64,000 nucleotides of DNA from positions 80,749,747 through 80,813,746 of the forward strand of contig NC_088784.1 in NCBI RefSeq assembly GCF_958450345.1, in the 5' to 3' direction. The translations under genes were made by a program, and so were the position numbers. The notes under the pieces are model-generated. The model worked only from the letters and a program-made list of their open reading frames with translations. It had not been told where the DNA came from and searched no databases. Positions 10,566 through 19,562 of this stretch are shown piece by piece; positions within the stretch are counted from its first letter, which is position 1, and each line of letters starts with the position of its first letter. This DNA comes from Calliphora vicina (taxonomy: Eukaryota; Arthropoda; Insecta; Diptera; Calliphoridae).

Positions 10566-11673
10566 GCATATTTTTCATATATTTTGGAATAAAACTTTTT
10601 ACTGGTTCTCAACCCTCGTGGATCTACGACCAATATTTGGATGCGTTACAAACGAAATTTAAAAATCAATATACCCCCATCTTTAAAGTGGTGGGTATAA
10701 AAATGTATGAGAGTTTAAAATCATTAATAATGTCTCGCTCGCATCAATACGTTTAGATAGGAGAAGGACATAAAACTCAATACACAAGTGACATCAAGTC
10801 TAATACAATTTGTATGTGAAACGCAATTCAATTTGTCCTGACTTAAAAGACAATAATGCTTTAAATAATGTAAGTATGAAAAATTGTATATATATTATGG
10901 AGCAATACATTTCTTAAACATATTCTTTCCTTAGAGCTCAAGTACACGTATGTACTTCATTCGTTCCATTTAATAACTAGACAAAACATTCGTAACTCTC
11001 GTATCCAGAATAAGAAGGATACGAGCAGACAGGGATTTGAGTGTGAAAAATGGAAGTCTTTGTTTGAAGTTTATTTCTAAAATGTTTAAAGCATGGGAAG
11101 GAAATCCTCTTAATTGAAGGGGGAGAGAGACTTTTTTATTGTCTGCACTTTTGCTTTTTTTTTCTTGATATCATAAATCACAATATTCCTTAATAATTTG
11201 ATTGTTGTTTAATAGTATTAGCGTGTTTCGAATGATTTTTGTTAACTTTATTAAAACGTGATGGATTATGGTTTTAAAAAGAAAGAGAATGATAAATATG
11301 TTTATAGCAATTGGAAATAAACATAAGTAAGTAAATTTGTAAAGGAAATGATAATGACAACAATTATCAAGTCAAGTTGACATTAGGGTGTGTTTTTTTT
11401 AATTTTTAAAAATCTAAGGAGAGTGGGTTGGAAAAAATGTGACACTTAGTTTAAAACTGCATGGACGACAATTTGTACCAAATCGGATAATGCTAACCTC
11501 TGTAGCATAGACTCTGAAGTATGAAAATTAAATATCTGACCAGTCCCCATAATTTGGTGAATAGTAGAATACTTTTTGCTATAACCAAATTTTTAAACAA
11601 CAATCAAAAGAAATAAACACTCTCCAAAAAGTCTGTTTTATTAACATTCACGTGCAGGGTCAAAGGTCATATT
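10566..11673. other. AT-rich DNA, nothing recognised
   Basis: Non-coding. Contains long A/T tracts around 11150 and 11390. No gene or transposon terminus recognised. Confidence 0.5.
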
Positions 11674-11716
11674 AGGAGTGAGATCGAAAAAAATCTAAAC
11701 ATACATAAATGTTAAT
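11674..11716 (+). mobile_element. Solo terminus of a DD37E element
   Basis: AGGAGTGAGATCGAAAAA followed by a diverged continuation matches the left inverted terminus of the complete element at 12793. No transposase follows; sequence passes straight into a DINE-1-like end at 11717. Confidence 0.75.
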
Positions 11717-12144
11717 AAACAAGTAAGAGAGCTATATTCGACTGTACCGAATCTTATATACCCTTCACCAAATTATACTTCAAAATATAAATTTTTAATA
11801 TTTTTAGGTAAACAAAATTTTTTTTTTCCAAAGTTGTTTTTTTAATTTTTTTGGAAAATTTTTTAAATTTAAAAAAAAAAATTTTTTAATTTTAAAAACA
11901 ATTTTTTAGTTTTTTAATTTGTTTGTCATCCTGTTGTCCTGTCTGTCTGTTGAAATCAACTTTCCGAAGCTTCCAAATAACTTACACGATTCATACATCA
12001 ATATCTACGAAATTCTTTCGGCTCGGTTACTATTTAAAATCGAGAAAATCGGTTCACAAATGGCTGAGATACATACTCGTATAAGGAAAAAACCAGGACA
12101 ACCTCGATTTTTTACCTATATCTGGATTACTAAGTCATTAATAT

Positions 12145-12770
12145 TATTACGAAATTGTACTTGAATTCAAATATAACGATTTTAACACGGCAGATTTAAA
12201 AGTAACATAATGCTTTCAAATAGCAGTGCTGTAATAGCAAACTGTAACATATCTGTGGGCATTATTAACATTGAATAAAAGCTTTCAGTTGACCATTGAT
12301 CGTAAGTATGGCAACGCTGTTTGCTACGACCGTATATTCGAATTCGAATATTCATTGTAGAAAGTACACCACAGATGGCGTATGTATTAGAAAGCTCTAG
12401 AATATACGAGCTTTGACAGTTAAAGAGCAATCTAGAGTGCAGATGGCAGTGTTATAAATAGTGGAAGAGGTTGCAGTCGTGAGTGAGTTTATCAGACACG
12501 CTTTTTGAATAAACATCAACTGAGTGCCTTAAAGTGTGCTGTATTTTTCAAGTGAATTCGTGTACATTATAAAGTGTGTCTGTATTTCTGCGAATTTATA
12601 AACGTGTATAAAAAACATTGAGTGACTATTTAGTTCTGTTGTTGTACATTATAAATAAATAAAGAGTTGTTACAATTTTCAAACTACTAAACGGCTTTTA
12701 TTTGCAATCAAAAGTATCCGGTTTATTTAAAGGAAATAAACCAACGTTTTGAAAAGGTTAAAACGTAACA
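12145..12770 (+). mobile_element. Solo LTR of an LTR retrotransposon
   Basis: A 626-bp block interrupts the DINE-1-like body and is flanked by the 4-bp duplication ATAT (12141-12144 and 12771-12774). Its ends form a short inverted repeat: TATTACG at the left (one change from TGTTACG) and CGTAACA at the right. A TATA-like TTATAAATAG lies near 12451 and AATAAATAAA-type poly(A) signals lie near 12650, the order expected for U3-R-U5. No internal domain is present, so LTR-LTR recombination has removed it. A 4-bp duplication fits Ty3/gypsy or similar. Superfamily not assigned. Confidence 0.82.
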
Positions 12771-12792
12771 ATATAGACAATATGGATATCTA

Positions 12793-14089
12793 AGGAGTGA
12801 GATCGAAAAATTCTTAACATACATATATGTTTATAAAAAAGAAACCACTAAACTTACAGCTTTAATTTTTTTTTATTTGATTGAAATTATTATTACAATT
12901 TACAAAAAAAATTATTTTTATAGTTTTAATCACTAGTGATGAAATTTTGAACCTTTTTCGGAAACCCTTCCATTAACGTTTTTATAGTGCTTTCTGTCAC
13001 TTTGATCGAACATGTAGTCCATCTCCGTTTAAAATCTACCACACTTTTGGACACCTTTTTTGTACTCTTCAATTCTCTTTTAACAAGAGCCCAATATCTC
13101 TCCACTGGCCTTAGCTCCGGGCAGTTTGGAGGATTTGCCTCTCTTGGTACAAATACCACATTATTGTTCTTGTACCACTCAAGGGCTTGTTTGCCATAGT
13201 GACAGGATGCCAAGTCAGGCCAAAAATAAGTGGACACATTATGAAGTCTTATGAATGGAAGCAGCCTTTTTTGTAAACATTCCTTGATGTAAATTTCGGT
13301 ATTTATAGAGCCCGTTGTAACAAATGAGTGGCTTCTTTTGCCGCAACTGCATATTGCTTGCCATACCAAGAACTTTCTGGGAAATTTTGTCTGCTTTTGG
13401 GTCCTAAACTTTTCTTCAACATTCCCTCGAGCATCAGCAACATAAAATTTTTGACCTGGAAGTTGCGAAAAATCTGCCAGAACATACGTTTCGTCATCCA
13501 TTATGCAGCAAGAATATTTTTTTATAAAACTTGACTTCAATTTCCGTGCTCTGTTTTTGGCCTCTAAATTTTTAGTAGCGTTCCTGTCAGGAACTTTTTG
13601 AGCCTTGTATGTTTTTAAACCTGCATTAGCTTTAACTTTTCGTACCAAATAGTCCGAGCACTGAGCTAACCGGGCTGCTTTCCTACCGGATGTGTTGGGA
13701 GCTCTTTTGAAAATGCGTTCTATTTTTTTGGCTTTAGAAACATCATGTGGACCATTCCTTCTACCTGAACCAGGTTTTCTATCAACTGACAAGTTCTCCC
13801 GGTACTGTTTAATAACATTGGAAACAGTTTGACGGCAGACCTTTGTATGCTTGGCCAACTTTTTGTAAGACCAAGTTGGGTTTTGTTGAAAATATTTAAT
13901 AATTTCAGTACGCCCTTTTTTCTGGTCACTCATTTTAATCAGATTAACAAAAAAATTAATATAATTGACATTACACATAATAACTGACATGTTTTTCAAA
14001 GGTAACTTGATCAAAAAAAAATTCAAATAATACTTGGGTTAAAAAATGTAATGAAAAACGTGTGTTAAGAATTTTTCGATCTCACTCCT
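12793..14089 (-). mobile_element. Complete DD37E (IS630-Tc1-mariner) transposon
   Basis: A 1,297-bp element bounded by TA dinucleotides (12791-12792 and 14090-14091). Terminal inverted repeats are identical over 27 bp, starting AGGAGTGAGATCG (12793-12819 and 14063-14089). It sits at a TA in a DINE-1-like repeat whose uninterrupted form, ATATCTAATGATAGATATTT, occurs elsewhere in the window. It encodes one intact transposase on the minus strand. Both ends, the target duplication and the open frame are intact, so it is young compared with its relics at 6410, 11674 and 14427. Confidence 0.95.
12926..14026 (-). CDS. DD37E-type transposase, intact
   Basis: Cut-and-paste transposase that binds the element's inverted ends and integrates at TA. 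The open frame is 366 codons from the first ATG. The better start is probably Met32 (MSDQKKGRTEIIKYF, about 13931-13933), where homology to the relic at 6410 also begins to look like protein. An N-terminal helix-turn-helix (residues 40-75, KLAKHTKVCRQTVSNVIKQY) is followed by RKPGSGRR, a GRPR-like linker. Catalytic residues: Asp178 in MDDETYV, Asp271 in FWPDLASCHYG and Glu309 in RPVERYW. The last two are separated by 37 residues, which defines DD37E, known from mosquito ITmD37E elements. No stop or frameshift. Activity is not shown. Confidence 0.93.
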   Translation of the reverse strand: MNFFLIKLPLKNMSVIMCNVNYINFFVNLIKMSDQKKGRTEIIKYFQQNPTWSYKKLAKHTKVCRQTVSNVIKQYRENLSVDRKPGSGRRNGPHDVSKAKKIERIFKRAPNTSGRKAARLAQCSDYLVRKVKANAGLKTYKAQKVPDRNATKNLEAKNRARKLKSSFIKKYSCCIMDDETYVLADFSQLPGQKFYVADARGNVEEKFRTQKQTKFPRKFLVWQAICSCGKRSHSFVTTGSINTEIYIKECLQKRLLPFIRLHNVSTYFWPDLASCHYGKQALEWYKNNNVVFVPREANPPNCPELRPVERYWALVKRELKSTKKVSKSVVDFKRRWTTCSIKVTESTIKTLMEGFPKKVQNFITSD

Positions 14090-14426
14090 TAATGTTAGAT
14101 ATTTCAAAGACCTTTGCAACGACGTATATAAGACCATAGTAATAAGTTGGACCTACAATGGGTCAAAATCGGAAAAAATATTTTTTAAACTGAATTTTTT
14201 TTTTCACCATAAGATTTTTTTAGCTAAATATTAAAACAAAAAATTAAAAAACAAAAAAAAAATTTAAAAAAACAATTCGGAATTTTTTTTTCAAAATATG
14301 AAAAAAATACAACTTTGGAATAAAAATAAATTATGTTTACCTAAAAATATTTAAAATTTTTATTTTGAAGTATAATTTGGTGAAGGGTATATAAAGTACA
14401 GCCAAATATAGCTCTGTTACTTGTTT

Positions 14427-14675
14427 TTATTATAAAATTTAACTTCAATTTCCGTGCTCTGTCTTTTGCCCTCTAAATTTTTAGCAGAGTTCCTGTCAGG
14501 AACTTTCTGAGCCTTGTATTCTTTTAAACATACCTGAAGCAGGTTTTCTATCAACTGTTTAATAATATTGGAAACAGTTTGACGGCTGAACTTTGATTAT
14601 TTAGCCAACTATTTGTAGGACCAAATTGGGTTAAAAGTTGTATGGAAAAACGTGTGTTAAGATCTCACTGCTTAT
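14427..14675 (-). mobile_element. Deletion derivative of the DD37E element
   Basis: About 250 bp match three separated stretches of the transposase gene plus the right terminus of the complete element (CGTGTGTTAAGATCTCACTG near 14652). Internal sequence is missing. It starts exactly where the preceding DINE-1-like 3' end stops. Confidence 0.75.
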
Positions 14676-14689
14676 TCGAAAATTTCTGT

Positions 14690-14824
14690 GAAAAAATGTT
14701 AAAAAACAAAGGCAATTCTATTGCTTGAAATGCTACAAAAATACAAATTTCTTAAGGAATTATTTTGGATTTCGACATATTATTTAAATGTTTAGAAAAG
14801 TTTCCATTGTATTGTCAACCACTG
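14690..14824 (+). mobile_element. Tc1-family right-end fragment
   Basis: Ends AAAGTTTCCATTGTATTGTC then AACCACTG followed by TA (14825-14826), the same terminus as the Tc1 relic ending at 47813. The preceding ACAAAAATACAAATTTCTTAA block is also shared. No transposase. Confidence 0.7.
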
Positions 14825-14826
14825 TA

Positions 14827-16582
14827 AATGTATTAGGATATAAAAATTATGGCGTTCGAAAACTACTCATAAAATAATTTGTTTCATAACAGATTTGGAT
14901 TCAATATATCAAATCCACTGTGCGAAATTCATAAATACTGAATTTTCTTAAATCCTTTTTATTACTTTTTCCCCAACACTTAAATAAAGACAAATTCCAT
15001 TTTTACAATTCCAATTGGGGTGGGTGATTAAACTTTAACCGTATTTTCAATCTAAGAAAAATAGAACACAATTATTATCTCTATAAAATAGTTAAAAAAG
15101 TTCACAATGAGGGTTGTCTGCCTATTTTAAATTGTGTTGTATATATGCAGTCGGAAGAATACGAAAAAAAGCTTAACTCGACAATTGTATAATTTTTTAA
15201 GTTATTCCCACTGTCTCAATACACTCATTATGTACGCACGTGACTGCGGCTGTCATTACGCCAAATAAATAAACACAAATGTGACTTAATTGGTGGAAAA
15301 TTTGGAAAAAAAATATATGTATATTCCTTTAGAAACAATGTTACGAATCATAAATTTTAAGCAAAAAAAACTAAAGTTGAATTATTGAAAAGTTTACATT
15401 AATTTGACGTCATAATTCGAACAAACTACATTAAAACTGGGGGGAAAAAATAGTCTCTATGCACAAACATTCGTTTATTAAAATGTTTTAAATTTCAATA
15501 ATTTATATTTTTGAGTGATTTTCGGAAATCAGATTTTATCGGTTTGCATTTAAAAAAATGCACTCTTTTAAGTCTATGCAATCAATAACAAATCTTTAAT
15601 AACCACTATGTACTACTAGGTTTTAGTGTGTCTCATAAATTTAACAATTAGATACAATATCTAAGAAAACATAAGAAAAACGAACACAAAGACGAACAAT
15701 TTCAAAGGATTTCTTTCTCTTTTGACATCCTTCGAAATGACACTCTAACGCTCCGTCGGCGGATACTTTTATTTTGTTATTGTTTTCTTTGTTGTCTGTT
15801 GGATTTTAAGAAAAAAAAAATAACAATTAATAATAAAAAGAACAACAATTAAGGCGTATTTTCTTTCTATTTTTTTTAGATATGTATCACGATTTCTTGA
15901 CATTTTTCTTTTGTAAAAGATGATTTCGATGGATTTCAACAAAGATGAAAAAAACAGATGTTTCTTTTCTGTAAATAAAAATAAATATTTATTTCATTTG
16001 TATCATTTACTATATATTATTGTTTGTTAGTGTTTTGATAAAAAATTTAAGAACATTTTGGTGTATCTATAAAGAGATACTAACCAAATATGTAATAAGA
16101 TAACAAATGATAATATTTTTCTTCTGTTAATGAAAAAAGAAATCTGTAGGTTAAATCTATTTAATAGACAAACAAAAAAAAATCAATTAACACCCGTATC
16201 TTATGAATAACAAACCAACTACTCCACATGTCGTATTTTAAATCGTTTTCATAACGATACGTCGTTATAATAAATACAATTAATATCCATCAATAAGTAT
16301 TGAAAACAATTGAATTAATACCTGTTATTATTACGATTTTATGTATAAATAAATACTCCAATCAATAAATATTAGTAAATGACATCACGATTTAATATTT
16401 GATAACTTTTAACACCTACAACTTTAATTTGTACATTACAACAGGCCAAACAGCTACTGAAAAATAGTATTCGCCATAAAAATTCAAAGCCAAGGTAGAA
16501 CGGCAATTGTGAAACATCAAATAAATAAATACTGGAGATTCGAGACCAATAAAACAGGCCCAAAAGTATCCCTCAAGTGATA
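14827..16582. other. Non-coding AT-rich DNA with a repeat scrap
   Basis: 15480-15545 resembles part of the 3408-4056 element (AATTTATATTTTTGAGTGAT then TTTCGG). Otherwise no recognisable features. Confidence 0.45.
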
Positions 16583-16735
16583 ATGGAACAGTTTAAAGTG
16601 ATTAATGGCGTTTGGACTCTGCAACCTTTCGATCATATAAAGAAACATATATTAAAAGGATTTCTCGATGACATAAATGTCATGGGGAAGGCGGCTCGTT
16701 TGGCTGATCTCAACGATTTATTTCAGCACTTCTAG
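16583..16735 (+). CDS. Unrecognised 50-codon ORF
   Basis: ATG to TAG encodes 50 residues beginning MEQFKVINGVWTLQPFDHI and ending LADLNDLFQHF. Base composition rises locally above the AT-rich surroundings, and the peptide has a balanced, soluble, protein-like composition, unusual for random AT-rich DNA. No domain recognised. It could be a short independent gene, one exon, or a fragment of a captured or retroposed gene. No splice signal or poly(A) tract decides between these. Confidence 0.3.
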   Translation: MEQFKVINGVWTLQPFDHIKKHILKGFLDDINVMGKAARLADLNDLFQHF

Positions 16736-16836
16736 TGGAGGAAACTTTGTTAAACACTTCGATTTAATCGGATGTGAAAAAATGCATTCAGCCGACTTTT
16801 AAGCTGATTATTTTTTGCGCTACCGCACAGTGGTAT

Positions 16837-17177
16837 TTTAAATATTTTTAGGTAAACAAAATTAATTTTTTTCCCAAAGTTATCCATATTGTCTATATTA
16901 ATGACTTAGTAATCCAGATATATAGGTCAATAATCGAGGTTGTCCTGCCTTTTTTCTTACATCTCAGCCATTTGTGGACCGAATTTTCTCGATTTTAAAT
17001 AGCAACCGAGCCGAGTTATTTGGGGGCTTCGGAAAGTTGATTTCAACAGACAGACGGACGGACATAGCTTAATTGACTCCACTATCTATAAGGATCCAGA
17101 ATATATATACTTTATAGGGTTGGAAAATTATATTGTGGAAATTACAAACGGAATGACACATTGGTGAAGGGTATAAA
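16837..17177 (-). mobile_element. DINE-1-like element, internally deleted
   Basis: Minus-oriented copy starting in the A/T-rich arm (TATTTTTAGGTAAACAAAAT) and ending GGTGAAGGGTATAAAAA. It includes the GACAGACGGACGGACAT microsatellite-like block and AAAGTATATATATTCTGGAT on the opposite strand. The hairpin end is missing. Confidence 0.78.
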
Positions 17178-18461
17178 AACGCTATGTGAGTGAGGACACA
17201 CCTAACCCAACAACCCACCATCAAATTTTTATCTAATTCAACAACCGCTAGTAAAAAAGCAAAAATCCATCACTAAAACAAACTGTGTGTTATCGACAAA
17301 AACCCATCACTATAGTTTCTAGCTGTCACTAATATAAATAACACCGAATGACGCCGTTGACAGTTTTCAAGCAACTCTGTTGTTATCTGCAGTGTTGCCA
17401 AAACTTAAAATAAATTCAGAAACCACTAATAATCTTTAAATAATAAAACCGCTAAATTTTTATTTAACGATTTATCAAGCAAAACTGCTTTAAAAACAAA
17501 AAATACATAATTAAATTTATTTGAAATTGAAATGTGTGCCAAAAACGTTATATTATACAAATATTTATTATGATCAATCCATTAGAAATGATAATTTTGA
17601 GAATTTGAAAGTAATTTGCAAAACATTCGATTTGAAACTATTTATTAAGAAGTTTTTATTTAAAGCGCTTAGATTTTGTTTTACCCATTTATCGATAAAT
17701 CATAAAAACAAAACAAATACAAATTTTATTAATTTTTTTAGTTCCGTTCAAGGAAATTAGTACAAGATATCAATAAAAAAGCGCTAAAACCGCCAACTGA
17801 AAATATTTTGCAGCTAGTAAAACCACTTAGCGGTTTTTTCCGAAAAATACCCGCTAACGACAACAAAATACCTCCAGATCTTGCTGGAAAACCGCCGTTT
17901 AAGCAACACTGGTTCTCTGATTCTTTATCTCTATAAATTTCTGCATTAAATAAAACTTGGAAAAAAGGTGTAGAAAGAAAAAAAGTTAAAGTAATTTTTT
18001 TAAAACGATTAGTCGTATGTATTTGGATTGTTTAATTGGAAGAAATGTGTGTCATTATATAGTTATTAATTAAAGTGCCAAAAAATGATTAAATAGCAAC
18101 CGGGAATTGGAAAAAGAAAAACAAAAAACCACAAATATGATTCCTTAAAATAAAGAAAAACACTCTCACACACAAAAAAAAATAGAAAATATATTTCTGC
18201 CAAGTACTAGTCACAGCAATAAAATAAAATAAAAGTACATAGAGGTACGAAGAAAATACGTAAAGTTAAATAAACAAGGAAGACATCGTTTGCATTTATT
18301 GATACAAGATTAACAATTTTTATTATTTATTTCTAAACAATACCTACTACATACAATTTTTTATTATTAATAATTAATAATAAATTGCCACAGAAAGAAG
18401 CAGTAGACAAACAAATAAATATAAACAAACATACAGACATACACAGAGTAAAACAACAAAA
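17178..18461 (+). promoter_or_regulatory. Upstream and 5' UTR region of cyclin Y
   Basis: Mostly AT-rich and non-coding. The A-rich stretch with CAAA/ACAAA repeats from about 18100 to 18461 looks like a fly 5' UTR. No TATA box or initiator can be assigned with confidence. A 79-codon frame at 17521-17760 is low-complexity and not credible as a gene. Confidence 0.35.
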
Positions 18462-19562
18462 ATGGGTAATAAAAATTCTTGCTGTGCCTATTCGAGTCCA
18501 CAATCGGATCGAAAATCAAAAGACATACCGCCCGTTTACGAAGAACGTCATCATATACATCAGCACAACTCGCAGCATCAGTTGGATGGCCATGGTACAG
18601 CCTCCACGGCTGCGGTACACCACAGCGAAGAGCTGAATGACAATTCACAGCATCTGCAGCATATCTCGGAACGTGAGGGTGTGGAGGGAGAGGAGGATCC
18701 TTCTGTAGATCCTACAGCAGCCACTATGTTTTTAGAACGTTCCAAGGTGGAGAATGGCGGCATAACACGCAAGAGATCTCAGCACCAAATAGCTCAGCAG
18801 AACTCTACCGGTGGCCTGAAGAAGAGTTCATCGTGTTCAACCATTTTTCTAGATGACAGCACAGTCTCACAACCAAATTTGAAGAACACCGTCAAGTGTG
18901 TGTCACTAGCCATTTACTATCACATCAAGAACAGACAGTCCGACAGGCGTTTAGATATATTCGATGAAAAATTACACCCCTTGACCCATGATACGGTGCC
19001 CGAGGATTACGATACACACAATCCAGAACATCGACAGATATACAAATTTGTGCGCACATTATTTAATGCTGCCCAGTTGACGGCTGAATGTGCCATTATC
19101 ACACTAGTCTATTTGGAGCGTTTACTAACGTATGCCGAATTGGATGTGGGTCCCTGTAACTGGAAGCGCATGGTATTGGGCGCCATCTTATTGGCTTCAA
19201 AGGTATGGGATGATCAGGCCGTTTGGAATGTGGACTATTGTCAGATTTTAAAAGACATTACCGTAGAAGATATGAATGAGCTGGAACGACAATTTCTAGA
19301 GCTCTTACAATTCAACATAAATGTACCCTCTTCAGTGTATGCCAAGTATTATTTCGATTTACGCACACTAGCCGAGGCCAATGAACTATCATTCCCCACT
19401 GAACCGCTCTCGAAAGAGCGGGCCCAAAAGTTGGAGGCCATGTCCAGGGTTATGCAGGATAAAGTCACAGCCGAAGCCCTAAAGAATGGCATTAAAAAGT
19501 GGTCGTCAATGGACAACATCAGTCAAGGTGGCCCCAGACGTAGTGTGGCTATACTATCGTGA
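18462..19562 (+). CDS. CycY: Cyclin Y
   Basis: Membrane-tethered cyclin that activates PFTAIRE/PCTAIRE kinases (Eip63E in Drosophila, CDK14/16 in vertebrates) and promotes Wnt co-receptor phosphorylation. The 366-codon frame opens MGNKNSCC, with Gly2 and Cys7-Cys8 matching the myristoylation/palmitoylation signal of the family. Residues 20-120 are low-complexity, His/Gln/Ser-rich and variable. SSSCSTIFLDDSTVSQPNLK (122-141) matches the conserved block that includes the first 14-3-3-linked serine. The cyclin box spans about 145-300 (FVRTLFNAAQLTAECAIITL, ASKVWDDQAVWNVDYCQILK). KKWSSMDNIS near the C-terminus matches the second phospho-serine site. Start: AAAATGGG context, first ATG in frame. 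Vertebrate CCNY is about 341 aa. The coding sequence has no introns here. Nearest gene: fibrillarin, 5.4 kb away on the opposite strand. Confidence 0.96.
   Translation: MGNKNSCCAYSSPQSDRKSKDIPPVYEERHHIHQHNSQHQLDGHGTASTAAVHHSEELNDNSQHLQHISEREGVEGEEDPSVDPTAATMFLERSKVENGGITRKRSQHQIAQQNSTGGLKKSSSCSTIFLDDSTVSQPNLKNTVKCVSLAIYYHIKNRQSDRRLDIFDEKLHPLTHDTVPEDYDTHNPEHRQIYKFVRTLFNAAQLTAECAIITLVYLERLLTYAELDVGPCNWKRMVLGAILLASKVWDDQAVWNVDYCQILKDITVEDMNELERQFLELLQFNINVPSSVYAKYYFDLRTLAEANELSFPTEPLSKERAQKLEAMSRVMQDKVTAEALKNGIKKWSSMDNISQGGPRRSVAILS

Larger units (their letters stand above)
11717..14428 (+). mobile_element. Composite DINE-1/Helentron-like element hosting two insertions
   Basis: 11717-11915 is an inverted 3' end (ACAAGTAAGAGAGCTAT, a hairpin-forming subterminal block, then TATATACCCTTCACC). 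From about 11920 the consensus body runs on the plus strand to the 3' end TAGCTCTGTTACTTGTTTTT at 14428. The body is interrupted by a solo LTR (12145-12770) and a DD37E transposon (12793-14089). Removing both restores continuity with other copies in this window (for example 46730-46800). Non-coding. Confidence 0.85.

Noticed and set aside
17521..17760. 79-codon plus-strand frame upstream of cyclin Y
   Set aside because: Very Lys/Asn/Phe-rich, as expected of AT-rich random sequence. No splice or start context.
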